Shown here piece by piece: positions 23,150-32,763 of a stretch of 64,000 nt of DNA (the stretch's first letter is position 1; each line of letters opens with the position of its first letter). The notes beneath the pieces were generated by a model. The model saw only the letters and a program-made list of their open reading frames with translations, searched no databases and was not told where the DNA came from. The position numbers were made by a program, and so were the translations under genes. This DNA comes from Uloborus plumipes (Eukaryota > Arthropoda > Arachnida > Araneae > Uloboridae): assembly GCA_038373865.1 (NCBI GenBank), contig JAXGGA010001696.1, positions 79,348 through 143,347 of the forward strand, given 5' to 3'.

Positions 23150-23530
23150 GAGTAGGAGTCAGTCATTTTTTCCCAGCTTGCATTTCTGCAATATTTGCTG
23201 AGTCAGAGTTAGAGTCGAGGCTTCAGAGTTGGGGTTGAAAAGTCGGAGTCATCAGTCGCAATTGACAGGTAGAGTCAGAATCAAAGGCACAAAAATTCTA
23301 ATAGTAGGACTGTCTTTTTTTCCGAGCCTGTATTTCTACCATAGGGGCGGAGTTGGAGTCGAAGATTCGGTGTCGGAGTCGGTTTTAAAAAATTAGATTC
23401 GTCAGTCGAAGTCGAAAGCTCTAAAATTATAATGGTAGGAGTGGGTCTTTTTTTTTTCGGGCCTGCATTTCTGCCATGCTTGCGGAGTCGGAGTCAGAGT
23501 CAAGGAGTCGGAAGCAGAGTCCTCACTGCA
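23150..23530 (+). repeat. GAGTC-type minisatellite blocks
   Basis: There are about four loose repeats of roughly 100-140 bp, each containing clusters of GGAGTC/AGAGTC and the phrase GCATTTCTGCAA/CAT. The hexamer-like GTCGGA units are degenerate. Confidence 0.7.
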
Positions 23531-23639
23531 GCTTATTCAGAAAAGTACTTTACATACATTATTTATCAAAACCATTTTCTAACGAAGTTAGTTTAAAGGA
23601 AATCCGCCTAAAAGTTCAGGATCTACATTAAACTTAAAT

Positions 23640-24110
23640 TTCCCCGTAGATGCAATGTTAAGTCTTTTTCTGAACGGTTCAATATTGAACGAAAAATGGT
23701 TCAAATCAAAATGCGAAATATGAAAATGAGGTGTCCTCGCCGAGATCTTTCGAACAAAAAAAAGTGTTTAAATAGGACTGTTGACTCAAAAGTTATTAGG
23801 GGTGACAGCTTGTTTGAACTATTCAATGTTCAACGAAAAAATGTTTAAATCGGAAATTTAAATATGGGAATGAAGTATCCTTGATAAGACCTTTCGAACA
23901 AATAAAAGTTTGTTCAAATCGGACTGTTCACTAAAAAGTTAGTATCGCGGGACATGTAGTTTGAACGGTTCAAAGTTGCACCAAAAATTGTTCAATCTGA
24001 AAAATCAAATATGTGAATGAGCTGTACTCGCCGAGATCTTTCCAACAGAAAAAAAGTTTGTACAAATCGGAATGTTCATTCAAAAGTTATTAGGGGGGGG
24101 GGCAGACAGA
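23640..24110 (+). repeat. Tandem repeat of about 165 bp, three units
   Basis: Each unit has GAACGGTTCAAAGTTGAACG-like, AATATGGGAATGAGGTGTCC-like, GAGATCTTTCGAAC and CAAAAGTTATTAGGGG words. The first words start near 23675, 23815 and 23965. It ends in a G-run. Confidence 0.75.
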
Positions 24111-24119
24111 GCGACACAA

Positions 24120-25375
24120 ATTCCCCATCCAAAACCCTTCTTTCCCAATTTTTTTAAGTTTTCGATTTTTTAAAAATGTTTTTATTTCTGTTTGACTTTT
24201 TTTTTTGGACCTGGTGATAATTTTATGATGCATTAAACTGCTTTTAATGCTTTTTTCGTTTTTTTGTTATTTTTACCTGGAGAGTAGGCTAAAAAGGCTA
24301 CAGATAAATATACTAAGTCATAGCTTGAATTTCGCTAAACTTAAAATGTATGAACAAAAATGCTTCAATGTTCGTTAAAAATTGTGACAGGTTACATAAC
24401 TCATTTTATTGAAAAATAAATAACCATGAAAAAAAAAGTCAGCTTGCACCTTTTTTTTTTGCTTCTTTTGCTCCTAGTTTGATTTTTTATTTTGCTGAAT
24501 CTTGCATCAAAATGGCATTTTTTTTTTTTTTTTTTCATTTTTGCTTCAGTCGCGCCAAAATTGTAATTTTCCTGCTTCAGCCTACTCCAAGCGTCGGTTT
24601 CGCTCTAAGACGTGTTTTTTTTTTCCTCCAATAGGCTTCAAAATAATTATTTTTCCTCTCCAAAACAGAATTTTAGCTGCTCTGAAATTGTATCCATCAT
24701 ATCCCATCCCTGATATAGTTTAAATAAAATAGACTTGAGTAATGACAAAATGATAGTAAGTTATAGAGGGCCGTCGACATATTTACAATTGTAATTTTTC
24801 AATGAAAATATCTCATAGATTATCATAGAACAGTGGAGAAAAATGCGTAAGCAGGCGAACTATGCTTATTTTAGAAAGTTACGGTAAAAGAGATTGGGGG
24901 GGGGGGGGGGAATAATTGCAATGGAAAGGCACGCTAGCATTTAAAAGTGCGAAGGTAAAATGATATGAGTGCAAGCGAGATATAGTAAATACACAAATTA
25001 TCAGTATCGTAGTGCAAGATGGCAATGGTACATATTCAATATTATAATTCTGCATTAAACTAATAGGTCAAATCTGAAATAGCATAATCCTCCCTAATAG
25101 CGAACATCTCCCAATAACGGACAAAACTTCCTGTTCCGTTATTCGGAGGTTTTACTGTAATTCTTAATACTCGTATCAAAGCGATTACTCGGAAAGTGTC
25201 TTCTGTATTGTGAAAATTTCGGTATCTGCCCGATTCGGAAAACTGCAAAACCCAGAACTGTATTAGTCCCGTTTGTTGCCCGATTTCAAGCCAGATGCAG
25301 AACATACTTTTAATTGCGACGTAAAAAATAGAGAAAATAGAATTCCCTCTTAAGAAAACTTAAAAAAAAAAAAAA
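24120..25375. other. No gene; AT-rich interior of the large hAT-type element
   Basis: The stretch includes poly-T tracts (24517-24535) and a G-run (24895-24911). At 25075-25160, CCTCCCTAATAGCGAACATC ending in CGGAGGTTTTACTGTA looks like a pogo-like MITE fragment. No coding frame is recognised. Confidence 0.45.
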
Positions 25376-25550
25376 CATCGGCCTGGCATCGGCATTTAGA
25401 TATTTTTGAGGCCGATGGGCCGATGTTTTTTCCATGTTAACATCGGCGGCCGATGCCGATGGCCGATGGAAAAAATTTCAACCATCGGGGCCGATGCATC
25501 GGCCTGGCCGATGCATCGGTCGAGCCTTAGAATTTAACAAAGCTTGGCAG

Positions 25551-25840
25551 CAAGGGTGGATCCAGAAATGTTCCAAGGGAGGGGCGATTGATTTTTTTTT
25601 CCTTACTTGCCCATTTTTTTCACTATGCATGCTTGTTAACACATGCTGATGCAAATGTTTTGGTCTTCCATTTCGAAAAAATTTCAGATCAGAGCCCCAA
25701 ATCCTCATCCTTTCCCTTAACATAATCAAAGATCAACTAAAATGGCTTTTTTTGAACTTGAAAATCTTAAAGCTGCTGGAGAAGAGTCCCTCAAGGGAGG
25801 GGCGATCGCCCCCATCGCCGCTCCCTTGTATCCGCCCTTG
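25551..25840. mobile_element. hAT MITE, CAAGGGCGGATCC family, TSD CTTGGCAG
   Basis: The ends CAAGGGTGGATCC and, inverted, TATCCGCCCTTG are flanked by exact CTTGGCAG at 25543-25550 and 25841-25848. This clean duplication fixes the family as hAT-type. Its orientation is opposite to 14387-14679. Confidence 0.9.
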
Positions 25841-25984
25841 CTTGGCAGTGTCCTGAAACTTAGCTCTGGTAACCCTAGCTCCGCAACAATGAAAAATGAA
25901 AGTAAAAGTAAATGAGTTGGATCCAAAGTGGTGAAACTTAAGCTTGATGCGTCGGCCTGTCTGTATAGCGGCTCTAGGACGAAC

Positions 25985-26740
25985 GGTTGCGAAAAAAAGG
26001 TCATGACAGTTAACACAATCACCCTGTATTAAACAGACACCTTAATTTTGAAAAGAAAATAAAAATCTCCATTCGCTTTGTCCATCAACCTAATTATTAA
26101 GAGTTACATAACCACACTTAATTGACCAACAAGACAATCTTCTCATGTTTTAAAGTAGGTACTGTAATGGTTTTTGCTTAAGTTACCATTCACTTTACTA
26201 GGAATCAGGTGGTTCTACATTGAAGATATAGAGATCGAATCTTGTCCCAGAAAAATCCGACGTTTCCGGTACTAATTTTGGGATGATTGATGAAAAATCC
26301 CGTTAATTAAAATTAATGCTAAAGAACAATTTTAGCAATTAAAGCCTTTCTCATTTACAAATTCATCTAACATTTCCCTTTGTACGGAACAGCATTCTTC
26401 TTCTAGTAGAAATATGGTAATGATCATCATTGTACTCCAAAATATCCCTCCGACCACGTATTGCGATATAAAAGAGGAAAGTCACGCGACTCAACTGGCT
26501 GGAAGGGAGCCAACAGCTTGGGATCTTGAGATCAAAATTCTTAGATCTATTTTTTTCAGTTCCTGATACAGGACTACGCCCTTTTTTAAAAAGGTGGTTT
26601 AGTGGTTTTCAACTAGGGTACGCAGTGGAGTAACAGGGGAAAAAAATAAAATCGGAAGGAATATCATGGGCGCATGTCAGAAATTTTAGGGGAGCGGTGG
26701 CGCAGATATTTTCCCCATAGTTTAGATATTTAGATGCATA
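25985..26740. other. No gene recognised
   Basis: This is AT-rich sequence with no repeat or frame that I recognise. GGGTACGCAGTGGAGTAAC near 26615 resembles a worn hAT end without a partner. Confidence 0.4.
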
Positions 26741-26744
26741 TTTT

Positions 26745-27326
26745 GGGTCATTCCATGGAAAGTGGGACATGCAAGTCATTTTTCAATTTTTTTCAATCAA
26801 TTTTTTTTTATTTTGGATTATTTTTATTTGGTTTTATCAAAAATATGTTAAATTCTATTGGCAACAGTTTTTTGTCAGATAGCTTAAATTAATTAAGAGG
26901 GAAAAAAGTAATATTGAAAGAATTTTTGTGTTGCGTAACCTGAGTTACCAACGATTTGTAACCTGAGTTACTGAGTGAATAATTAATGAAAAAAAAAACT
27001 CTATGTAGTTATTTACATTCAAATGTAAGTTTTAAAGTAGCTTAGAATCTATAGATTAATGTACAATACTTTGTATCAATCAAAAATTTTAACAAGATCA
27101 GAATTTCAAGTTCATAGTGAACTAAGTATGTCAAATGTCTGTTTTAGGTAACCTGAGTTACCAAAAGAAATTAATTTATTCGTTAATAATTATTATATGT
27201 ATTAACATATTTTGCATTTCCTAAATAAGTCAATAGTAGTTTAAAATTAAAAAAAAAAAATCAGTAACCTTTCCAAAACATTTTTTTTCATTAAAATGAG
27301 TGTTAAACCAGGCATAAGTGTGACCC
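26745..27326. mobile_element. Short DNA transposon with GTAACCTGAGTTACC motifs
   Basis: The ends are GGGTCATTCC and, inverted, AGTGTGACCC, and TTTT flanks both sides (26741-26744 and 27327-27330), giving a possible 4-bp duplication. GTAACCTGAGTTACC or its first 14 bases occurs at 26935, 26958 and 27148; the motif is itself nearly palindromic. No transposase is visible. Confidence 0.55.
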
Positions 27327-27334
27327 TTTTTCAA

Positions 27335-27525
27335 ATCGAAAGTAATTTCAGTGCAGATGAAAGTTATTTAAATTTGACGTTTTAAATAACTGATTCAGTA
27401 ATGGTTGAAGAAGAAATAATTTAATATTTTTGCCGAAAAAATAGTACTAAAAGCAAGGGAGTACTAATTCCTTAAGGGGGAGGACTTGAGCCCCAACCTG
27501 CCCCCTTATAAGCGTCCATGGGAAA
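27335..27525. repeat. Dispersed repeat copy (partner at 130-325)
   Basis: It has the same ordered words as 130-325, including AATAGTACTAAAAGCA and GAGCCCC followed by CCCCCTTATAAGCG. It ends near CGTCCATGG. Confidence 0.5.
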
Positions 27526-27529
27526 TATA

Positions 27530-28480
27530 GATGAATTTCGTTACTTTTAGTCCCTTTCCATGGTCAAAGAAGGAAAATTGGTTTGGTGGTGGGGGGAGGG
27601 GGGCATCTCTAAATCTTCTCCTTGGGTCAGGGATGGCCAGTGCTACCGGTACTATGGCACAGTGCCCCGCAAGTCCGGAAAGGGGGCGGAGTCCTTGCGC
27701 CCAGAAGAAAACAAGAAAAAAAAAAGTGAGAAAAGGGAAAAATTGACCAGTTTTTTGCTAATTTTTTAGAGAGCAGTTTTAAAGTGCCTACAAATGCTTG
27801 TACAAGCCCTATCAACTTTATCTGTTTGTATACATTTTTAAGTGTAATTTTTTTCTCTCAATGTTTAGTTTTAGCTGTTCGTCATTTTACTTATCTCCTT
27901 TCGTCATATTACTCCATAGATGGGGTGAGAGGACGAAAAACGCCTTTATATTTTTTATAACATATTTTTCATATTTTAAAAGGAGACACCCGTTGTTTCA
28001 TTTTTTAAAATTACTCTTAACACTCTGAAGAAGTCATGGATATTAGTTGAAAAATTTTGATTCACATCTTAGTGCGAGAAAATTTTTTTGAAGCTTACAA
28101 TCGTCATGTTACCTTACTTTAGGTTTAAAAACTGTTGGTGTGATCTCTAAGACTTGCACCATTGGCTGATACAGAAATTTTTCAAGAGTGGGGTGGATTG
28201 AGTTTCATTACTTACCTTTTACAATGCTGGTAATCACGACATGCATGTTGATCACAAATGTTTCTGTCATAAATTCATAAACATTTCCGGGGTTAAGTCA
28301 ATATCTCCTATTTACTGTAATATCGCCGAAGGTTGTCTTGAATTTTAATAAAGATTATGGGGAGCGTAGGGGGGGGGGAGATAGAGAGCTCAAAAAGCCC
28401 TTATCTTACCAACGTGATAAAAGCTAGTCTAAAATTGTTTTTGGAACGGGAAATTTACGGAAGGGAGTTCCGAATTCCAT
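27530..28480. other. No gene recognised
   Basis: The stretch includes a G-run (27588-27603), a GC-richer patch at 27620-27700 without recognised motifs, and the phrase GATACAGAAATTTTTCAAGAG near 28170, in part a worn start of the CAAGGGCGGATCC MITE. Confidence 0.4.
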
Positions 28481-28488
28481 TTCTTCCT

Positions 28489-28671
28489 TTAACACGCTAA
28501 CTGCTAAGCTATGAAAAGTTCGTTGCATATGAGCTGGGCTAAAAGCAGGCAGTGTACCTCCTCGGAAGCTCAATATCCAAACGAATGTTAGTGTACTACA
28601 CATAAAGTCGATTCTGTCAGCTAAAATGACATGTAACAAAGTATCTCGCAGTTGAGCAGTCAAAGTGTTAA
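28489..28671. mobile_element. piggyBac-like MITE with TTAA duplication
   Basis: TTAA at 28489-28492 and 28668-28671 with ends CACGCTAACTGCT and, inverted, CACTTTGACTGCT. It is short and non-coding. The chance of TTAA in AT-rich DNA lowers the certainty, but the inverted ends agree. Confidence 0.6.
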
Positions 28672-29148
28672 TGTCACCAAAGCTGGGCTACAATTGCAGT
28701 TTTAGGGCTTCAATTTCAAAACATTTCTACAGCCAGAACCTCCACCCCCCCCCCCCCCTCGTAAAATCAATTTAGATACTCGAAATGTCTGTTATAAAAA
28801 ACTTCAGTTTCGAAAACTTGCCGAAAGAAAATCCCGGAACTACATCTCTTCAGCTAAGGTTATAAAAGATGGTTTGTAAACACATTTTATCAACTTCAAT
28901 TTTTAAAAATATCCGGGGAACACCCGAACCTATACCTCCTTAAGATTGTTAAAAATGAAGTTTTCCGAACTTTAATTTCGCGAACACTCTGCAAGGGAGG
29001 TCTAAGCCCCATTATCTCTCCTTCCCCTGAAGGCACGTAAGATTGCCTACAATTGTGTCTTTTGGACTTAATTCTAAAACACTTTCGGAGGAGAGTTCCG
29101 ACCCTCCCTAGTTTACAGCGGATCAAATCATTTTTGCACGATAAAACT
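28672..29148. other. No gene recognised
   Basis: It has a C-run at 28744-28758 and then a series of loosely similar phrases around CCGGGGAACACCCGAACC and CCTCCTTAAG, which look like an old diverged repeat. Confidence 0.35.
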
Positions 29149-29267
29149 CAAGGGCGAATTCAGAAATGTTCCAAGGGAGGGGCGATTGATTTTTTTTTTA
29201 CTTGCCTATACATGTTGATTACAAATGTTTTGGTCTTCCATTTCGAAAAATTTCCAGATCTAATCCC
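29149..29267 (+). mobile_element. hAT MITE, CAAGGGCGGATCC family, cut off by the C-free tract
   Basis: CAAGGGCGAATTCAG and CCAAGGGAGGGGCGATTGAT match the left 120 bp of 25551-25840, up to ATTTCGAAAAATTTCCAGATC. The remaining 170 bp are missing and the sequence changes at 29268 into the cytosine-free tract. Confidence 0.8.
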
Positions 29268-30845
29268 AAAGGGGAAGGTGGGATGATTTGGTTGGTTTTG
29301 GGGAGGGGGGGTAGGATTTTGTGGGAGGGAGTGAGAAAAATGAGAAAAGAAGAGTGTTTTAGTAGTGGAGTATGTTTTAAGAGAGAAATGAAAGAATGGA
29401 TATAGGAATGGTTTGGTTTTGGAATATGGAAATGAGTAGAGAAGGGTAGGGAGTGTGGGTGGGTGGGGGGTTGATTTTTTTTGGTGGGAGTTTTTTTTTT
29501 GGGTTAAAAGAGAGATAATGAAGAAGTGGAGATATGAAAAGGGTGTGATATAGTTTAGGGGAGGGAGGTGTTAAAGGTGGTAGATGATAAGAGGAGTGAG
29601 ATAGATATAGGGAGTAAATTAGATATTTGTTTTGTGTTTATTGGAGGGGGGAGGAGAATTTTAGAAGGATGAGAGGAGTGAGAGGGATTGGTGTGGAGGA
29701 GTGGGAGTGTTTAGGGGTGTGGTGGGAGTGAGTGTTTTAAGGGTGTAGTGGAGAGTTGAGTGAGGAGGTTTTTGAGGTTTGTTTTTTTTTAAATGGAGTT
29801 TTTAAATAGTTTGTGGGGGGGGGAGGGAGGAGGGAGGGGGGGGGAGGAAAGATTAGGGGTTATTGTGTGAAATATAGGGGGATTAATTGGTAGTGGGGTG
29901 ATTGAGGGAGTGGGGAGAGATTTTTTATTATGAAGGAGGGTGGATGAGTAGGTAGGGTAGGAGGGTGGTTGGTATGAGGGGGGATGATTATATTATTTTT
30001 GAGGGAGTTGTTGGATTGTGGGTTTGTGGGGGGGGGTTTAGGGGGGGGGGTTGATAGGTTTGTTGTATTGGGTTTGTTGTGGTGGTGTTTGGGTTGTGTG
30101 GGGGGGGTTTGGAAGTTTGGTTATTTTTGGTGTTTGGTTTGGGTTTTGGTAGAGTGTGGGATGGGATGGTTTTTTATTTTAGATTTGGGTGTGGATGTGG
30201 GTAAGGAGAGAAAGAAAAAAAATTGGGGATAGGTTGGGGGAGGGTAGGGGAGTGTTTGGATAGATATTGGTTGGATTAGGGGGGAGATGGTAATATTTTG
30301 GTTAGAGAGTTGGTGGTATTGTGGGAGGGGGAGTGATTAGGAGGAGGTATTTTATTAATGGTAGATAAGGGTGGAAGGGGAGAGGTGTGGAAGATATGGG
30401 GGTTGGGAGAGAGGGGGGGGAGGGGGGGGGTGGTTGAGGTGTGGGGTGAGGTGATTTTTGTTGTATTGTTGAGGGGGGGGATGTAGTGAAGTTTGGGATG
30501 GGGGGGGGGGAAAAGTGTTTGGGGGGTTTTTAGGTGTTTGAAGTATGGGGTGTTTGTTGGTGAGTTGGTTTTTTTTTGATTTGTTTTAAAAAGGTTTTGG
30601 TATATGGGATGTTTTTGGAGGGAAGGAGTTTATTTTTGTTTTTTTTTTTTGTATTATTTTTTTGGTGGTTTTGTTTGTGGGGAGATTAGGGTTGGTGAGG
30701 AATTTTGTTGATGTTATATTGGTATTTTGGGTTTGTGGATTGTGTAAGGAATGTTTGTTGATTGGGTAGTTATTGTTGGTGGTTGATTGGTGAGTATTTT
30801 AATTAGGTTGTTTTTTATGTGGGTTATTTAATTATTTGTTTTGTA
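29268..30845 (+). other. 1,578-bp tract with no cytosine on the plus strand
   Basis: The last C before the tract is at 29267 and the next at 30846; between them every base is A, G or T. G makes up about 40-50% in the lines I counted. The first half is rich in A and G, the later part in G and T. There are many runs of three or more G (longest about ten), so the plus strand could form G-quadruplexes. No periodic unit and no believable frame are visible; the 82-codon frame at 29984-30232 is a Gly/Val/Leu composition effect. It is either an assembly or base-calling error or a very unusual sequence. Confidence 0.95.
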
Positions 30846-31440
30846 CACTGTATAGACTGTTTATATACACTATAAGAGTTTTTTAGCTATTATCTTGCAT
30901 TTGTCATGTAATTTTTTTATATGATTATGAATGCCAAATGCTTGAAAGAAATATTTAGAAAGTGAAATTTTTGATTTATGAAGATAAGATATTTAACTCT
31001 ATGCTGAAGTCCATATTTTGATGAAATAAATATTTACGTTTTTCATTGCATAACCTGACACATGATACAGTCGCGTAATTGTTTTGTATTTCTGCTCTCT
31101 CTCTCTCTCTCTCTCCTACAACAGATCATATTTTATGAAAATAGTATTTTCAGTTAAAAGTATTTTCTAGTGCAGTAAGCAGTTACATAGAATTTTAAAA
31201 TTTATACCATAAAAAGGTCCATATAAAATAGTTGGGATTACACCCAATCACTATACATGCCCACCGTTTTATGATTCCATACTTGTTTAAATTATTATTT
31301 TAGCAGAGCAACAAACATGGAGACGCTCAAGACAAAATATAGTGCCGCCAGGAAAGGAGGCGAGACCTAACATTTAATATTAATGGCAATCGTAAGGACT
31401 GTTTTGACCAAAAAAAACCTTCCAGATGGTAATTCTGGCT
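30846..31440. other. No gene; contains a (CT)n run
   Basis: Normal AT-rich composition resumes abruptly. A CT microsatellite lies at about 31095-31115. Nothing else is recognised. Confidence 0.5.
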
Positions 31441-31450
31441 GCGCTAGAGG

Positions 31451-31944
31451 CAAGGGCGTATATATGGGGTGGGCCCAGGCTCCCAAAATCAAGGAAAATT
31501 GTCCCGAAATAATTTTAAAATGTGTTTTCTAAAGGAAAGGATTTCTCCCCTTTTCGCTAAACATCAACAAAGACAACTAAAAATTGCAGTTACGAGCCTC
31601 AATGCCAAAAAATTTCCGGGAGAGCCTTCAAACACCTTTCTATCACTCAAATTTCGAAAATGTTCTGAGAGATAGCGCCCTACCCTCTCGATTTCTTTCA
31701 ACGAATTATAGCGCAATTGCGAATTTAAAACTTCAATGTCACAAAAGCAGCTTCTGAATCCATACTTTTTTTTTTTTCCATCATTAAAGATAGCCTAAAA
31801 TGGGTTTTCAGAACAACAATTTTAAAACAGTTCCAGTTGAGGGTTCCCGAACCACCACCCTTTCCCTAACGAAAGTCTGAAATAAGCTTGGCTATGCTTG
31901 GTTACTTCGGCCCCCTCCAAAATTCAAACATAGGTACGCCACTG
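31451..31944. mobile_element. hAT-type element, TSD GCYAGAGG
   Basis: The ends are CAAGGGCGTATATATG and, inverted, CATAGGTACGCCACTG. The flanks GCTAGAGG (31443-31450) and GCCAGAGG (31945-31952) match at 7 of 8 bases. The plus-strand frame inside is not a transposase I recognise. Confidence 0.75.
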
Positions 31945-32107
31945 GCCAGAGGATAACCATAAACGGAAATAATTTTCCTGATGATTTTTGTTCCAATTTT
32001 GGAAACGTTTGGCACCAGAACATTTTTGACAGAGGGTCTGTATTCCCCCAGCCCCCCTCTCCCACAGGCATATGGGTATAACAAGATAAAATAAATGAAA
32101 ATAACTG

Positions 32108-32732
32108 TAAGAGCCAATATTTAGAAAAGTGCCAATTTGAAGTTGGAGTTTTCTGAAAAAAAAATTTTTTTGCAGAAAAAAACTAATATTGGATTTTAAG
32201 TCTAAATTGGGTCTAAATGCAAGAAAATAAAAGGGGGGAGGTCAAGGAGGTTATTTACCCCCTCCTTAGATTACTCATTTTTAAGCCGTTACAGATCTGA
32301 TGAATGTTACAGATCTGATGTTAATATGAGCAACATATTTGAGTTTATGCTTTCAGTCTTCGTTAACATATCTAAATATGATATCATTTCCTTGCATTTT
32401 TAACATAGAATTAAGGTAATTATATTAAAATATATATATTAGGCTAAAAAATCAAATTTCATTATAAAAAAGCATTTCTTGGAAATAAAAATGAGCAATA
32501 AGGTTTTTAGATAAAATAAATTATGAGATTACCAAATCCAAGCTAATAAAACATTTGTTTTGTTTTGAAACAACATACAACTTCAACTTTTTCAACACAC
32601 AACTCTGCTGCTTGCTTTTCTTTAATTAGTTGCAGGAAATTTAATTTCTTGATCAGAAATTCAAATTTAGCATGCTAGTTATTATCTAGTTATTTAGCGA
32701 AGTTATGAGAAATTGAAGCACCAAAAAAAAAA

Positions 32733-32763
<31 letters not shown>

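Larger units (their letters stand above)
19964..25529. mobile_element. Large hAT-type element, TSD GAATTTAA, with nested elements
   Basis: The inverted ends TAAGGCTCGACCGATG and CATCGGTCGAGCCTTA are flanked by exact GAATTTAA at 19956-19963 and 25530-25537. About 120-150 bp inside each end is packed with GGCCGATG / CATCGGCC words. The 5.6-kb interior has no transposase I can recognise; it holds a Helitron-like unit (20462-21157), a hAT element (21826-22558), GAGTC repeats and a 165-bp satellite. It is a filled, probably non-autonomous copy. Confidence 0.85.
19421..25975. mobile_element. Outer palindromic element, TSD AGGACGAA, enclosing nested insertions
   Basis: The left end ACTAAGGCCCCTATATAGAC is matched, inverted and imperfectly, at the right end near 25936-25975, including GCCGACGCATCAAG on both sides and further in CACTTTGGATCCA. 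The flanks AGGACGAA lie at 19413-19420 and 25976-25983. Removing 19458-19876, 19964-25529 and 25551-25840 leaves an element of a few hundred base pairs, so most of its length is later insertions. Confidence 0.7.

Noticed and set aside
29984..30232. An 82-codon frame rich in Gly, Val and Leu
   Set aside because: It lies wholly in the cytosine-free tract, where missing C removes many codons and biases the rest. It is a composition effect.
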